Source of the DNA: Acidobacteriota bacterium
Lineage (GTDB): Bacteria > Acidobacteriota > Terriglobia > Acidiferrales > UBA7541
Length of the DNA stretch: 7,423 bases
Reading direction: 5' to 3'
Assembly (NCBI GenBank): GCA_003153585.1
Contig: PLZZ01000115.1
Span: 3,239-10,661, forward strand
Positions 5,934 to 7,423 of this stretch are shown here, one piece after another. A program made the position numbers and the translations under genes. The notes under the pieces are model-generated. The model made no database searches. It saw only the letters and a program-made list of their open reading frames with translations, and was not told the origin of the DNA. Each line of letters begins with the position of its first letter. The first letter of the stretch is position 1.

Positions 5934-7261
5934 GCAATCCGCTGACGCGAGAACAATATCTCGAGCTGTATTACTTCATGCAGCTCAACCGCCAGCTTGA
6001 AGAACGTATGGTACGTCTTTTCCGGCAGAACAAAATTGTCGGGGGACTTTACTCGAGCCTAGGCCAGGAAGCTGTTTCCGTGGGGAGTTGTTATCCTCTG
6101 GAGAAAAAGGACTGGATTGCGCCGATGATTCGAAATATCGGCGCGCTACTGGTAAAGGGCGTCCCGCCCCGCGACATCTTCACCCAGCACATGGCGAAAT
6201 ACACTTCGCCCACACAGGGTAAAGACGGCACCAGCCATTTCGGCGATTTAAAAGTGCGCCACATTGTTTCGCCCATTTCGATGCTCGGTGATTTGATTCC
6301 GGTGATGACGGGGGTGGCTATGGCCGGCCGCTACCTGGGCCAGAATATCGTCGCGCTCACTTGGATCGGCGACGGCGGCAGTTCCACGGGCGCGTTCCAT
6401 GAGGGTCTGAATTTGGCTGCACAGCAACGCGCGCCGTTCGTGCTGATTGTGGAGAATAACCAGTGGGCCTATTCCACTCCGGTCTCGCGCCAGGTGCCGG
6501 TGAAAAATCTTGCCGACCGCGCGGTGGCTTACGGAATTCGAAGCTGGATTGTGGATGGAAACGACGTCATCGCGGTGTACAACGCGGCGAAGGAAGCGGT
6601 GGACGAGTGCCGCGCAGGACGCGGGCCTGCGTTAATCGAAGTGAAAACGATGCGCATGAGAGGCCACGCGCAGCACGACCCCGCCGAATACGTTCCGAAG
6701 CAGATGTTCGACTATTGGAAGGCGCGCGATCCTATTGTGCTTTACGAAAAATATCTAACCGAGAACAAAATCTGGGACTCGAAGGCGAAAGCTGAAATAG
6801 ACGCGCGCATCGAGCGCGAGCTGGACGTGGAACAGAAATTTGCGGAAGAATCGCCCATGCCGCCGCCGGAATTGGCTGAAGAAGGTGTGTACTGCGACGG
6901 TTGCCACGAGATTGAAGCCACATGGCAGCGTCCGAAGGCGGAACTCACGCCGCCGGCATGCAGTATCGATCCGGGCTGGCAAGTGAAAGATTATGGCTCG
7001 TACGCCGAAGTTGAAGCCATCACGAAACAAATCGCGGCACCGGTAGTGAGCGGCGGCGGGAACGGGTCGAAGGTTGCTAAGCCAGTGGTGAAATCGGGAG
7101 GCAAGCCTCCCCAAAACCAACGGCCGCGGCTTGCGGAGCCTGAAACACCGGATATTCCGCGCGTGCCGTTTGGCCGCGGACCTAAGGATAAGTCGGTGCG
7201 CGAAACTCAGAATCCTCGCGACAGACATCAGAATCCACGCGACAAGCGAGGAAGACGCTGA
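5930..7261 (+). CDS. 2-oxo acid dehydrogenase E1 component, alpha subunit
   Basis: Thiamine pyrophosphate (TPP)-dependent decarboxylase subunit that works as an alpha2beta2 tetramer with the next gene product and passes the acyl group to E2 lipoyl arms. Landmarks are 'YSSLGQEAVSVG' (41-52), the TPP and magnesium motif from G147-D148-G149 to N176-N177, and the active-site loop 'RMRGHAQHDPAEY' (242-254). The 'DWIAP..RNIGALL' stretch and the wording of the TPP motif resemble branched-chain 2-oxo acid dehydrogenase more than classical pyruvate dehydrogenase, but pyruvate, acetoin or a broad substrate range cannot be excluded, so no symbol is given. At 443 residues it is about 80-110 longer than usual. 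The family core ends near 325-330, and the rest is Pro/Gly/Lys-rich, with C322-D-G-C325-H326 at the junction and a tandem 7-residue repeat at the end. The ATG overlaps the lipB stop by four bases, with AAGGGAG upstream. There is no signal peptide. Confidence 0.93.
   Translation: MSNPLTREQYLELYYFMQLNRQLEERMVRLFRQNKIVGGLYSSLGQEAVSVGSCYPLEKKDWIAPMIRNIGALLVKGVPPRDIFTQHMAKYTSPTQGKDGTSHFGDLKVRHIVSPISMLGDLIPVMTGVAMAGRYLGQNIVALTWIGDGGSSTGAFHEGLNLAAQQRAPFVLIVENNQWAYSTPVSRQVPVKNLADRAVAYGIRSWIVDGNDVIAVYNAAKEAVDECRAGRGPALIEVKTMRMRGHAQHDPAEYVPKQMFDYWKARDPIVLYEKYLTENKIWDSKAKAEIDARIERELDVEQKFAEESPMPPPELAEEGVYCDGCHEIEATWQRPKAELTPPACSIDPGWQVKDYGSYAEVEAITKQIAAPVVSGGGNGSKVAKPVVKSGGKPPQNQRPRLAEPETPDIPRVPFGRGPKDKSVRETQNPRDRHQNPRDKRGRR
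7208..7249 (+). repeat. Tandem 21-base repeat encoding the E1 alpha tail
   Basis: Two adjacent 21-base units (7208-7228 and 7229-7249) match at 16 of 21 positions, and the first 16 bases differ only once. They encode QNPRDRH and QNPRDKR, so the duplication is in frame and gives a basic, probably disordered tail. The ribosome binding site of the E1 beta gene (GAGGAAG, 7248-7254) begins at its end. Confidence 0.7.
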
Positions 7262-7262
7262 C

Positions 7263-7423
7263 ATGGCCCCCATTACAATGATTGAGGGAATCCGGCAGGC
7301 CATGTTCGAAGAGATGGACCGCGATCCAGCCGTAGTGGCTATTGGCGAAGACATCGGCGTGTACGGCGGAGCGTTCAAGGCCACCGAAGGGCTGCTTGCG
7401 AAATTCGGCCGCGAGCGCGTGAT
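7263..7423 (+). CDS. 2-oxo acid dehydrogenase E1 component, beta subunit (3' end missing)
   Basis: The first 53 codons are visible before the window ends; the full subunit is normally about 325-340 residues. The N terminus reads 'MAPITMIEGIRQAMFEEMDR' and continues with 'AIGEDIGVYGGAFKATEGLL', the well-conserved opening of E1 beta, which contributes the other half of the TPP site and the interface with E1 alpha. 'GGAFKATEGLLAKFG' is closer to branched-chain E1 beta than to the 'GAYKV' wording common in pyruvate dehydrogenase. ATG 7263 follows the E1 alpha stop by one base, with GAGGAAG (7248-7254) eight bases upstream, so the two subunits are translationally coupled. The E2 gene is expected further downstream. 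Confidence 0.92.
   Translation, partial: MAPITMIEGIRQAMFEEMDRDPAVVAIGEDIGVYGGAFKATEGLLAKFGRERV

Noticed and set aside
6755..7384. Open frame of 209 codons on the minus strand opposite E1 alpha and E1 beta
   Set aside because: It crosses two real genes antisense and its translation resembles no family.

Overview
The window looks like ordinary chromosomal DNA from a free-living bacterium. Base composition is moderately GC-rich (mid-50s percent by eye). Gene order and protein flavour (a short TraR/DksA-type regulator, a ComF protein, a small HNH protein, and an E3-LipB-E1alpha-E1beta operon) are most reminiscent of Acidobacteriota. That placement is inferred from protein style, not from a marker gene. 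I see no tRNA, rRNA, CRISPR array, insertion sequence, integrase or phage gene.

Left part (1-1176, + strand): the 3' portion of a gene whose reading frame is already open at base 1. Its C-terminal half carries the residues expected of a PD-(D/E)XK nuclease fold, resembling the NucS C-terminal domain; its function is unknown. It converges on the next group across a 168-base gap (1177-1344). That gap holds two short hairpins, each followed by six T on the minus strand, which suit termination of the minus-strand genes.

Middle part (1345-3347, - strand): in transcription order, a short DksA/TraR zinc-finger regulator, a ComF-family phosphoribosyltransferase-like protein, and an HNH endonuclease-like protein. 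The DksA-like gene has a clear sigma70-type promoter (TTGACA, 18 bases, TAAAAT) and a good ribosome binding site. A perfect 7-bp inverted repeat covers its -10 box and likely start of transcription. No separate promoter was recognised for comF or the HNH gene, so they may be read from the dksA promoter.

The divergent intergenic region (3348-3727, 380 bases) holds that promoter and, on the + strand, a candidate extended -10 promoter for the right-hand operon.

Right part (3728-7423, + strand): a tight operon for a 2-oxo acid dehydrogenase complex: dihydrolipoyl dehydrogenase (E3), lipoyl(octanoyl) transferase LipB, E1 alpha, and the start of E1 beta, cut by the window edge. LipB attaches the octanoyl precursor of the lipoyl group to the E2 component. 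E1 alpha/beta decarboxylates the 2-oxo acid on thiamine pyrophosphate and acylates the lipoyl arm, and E3 reoxidises that arm with NAD+. E2 is not in the window and probably lies just downstream. The E1 sequences look somewhat more like the branched-chain 2-oxo acid type than the classical pyruvate type.

Nothing here amounts to a convincing new biological system. The points most worth a second look are the roughly 115-residue C-terminal extension of E1 alpha (with a CxxCH motif and a tandem 7-residue repeat tail), the placement of lipB between E3 and E1, and the partial PD-(D/E)XK protein at the left edge.
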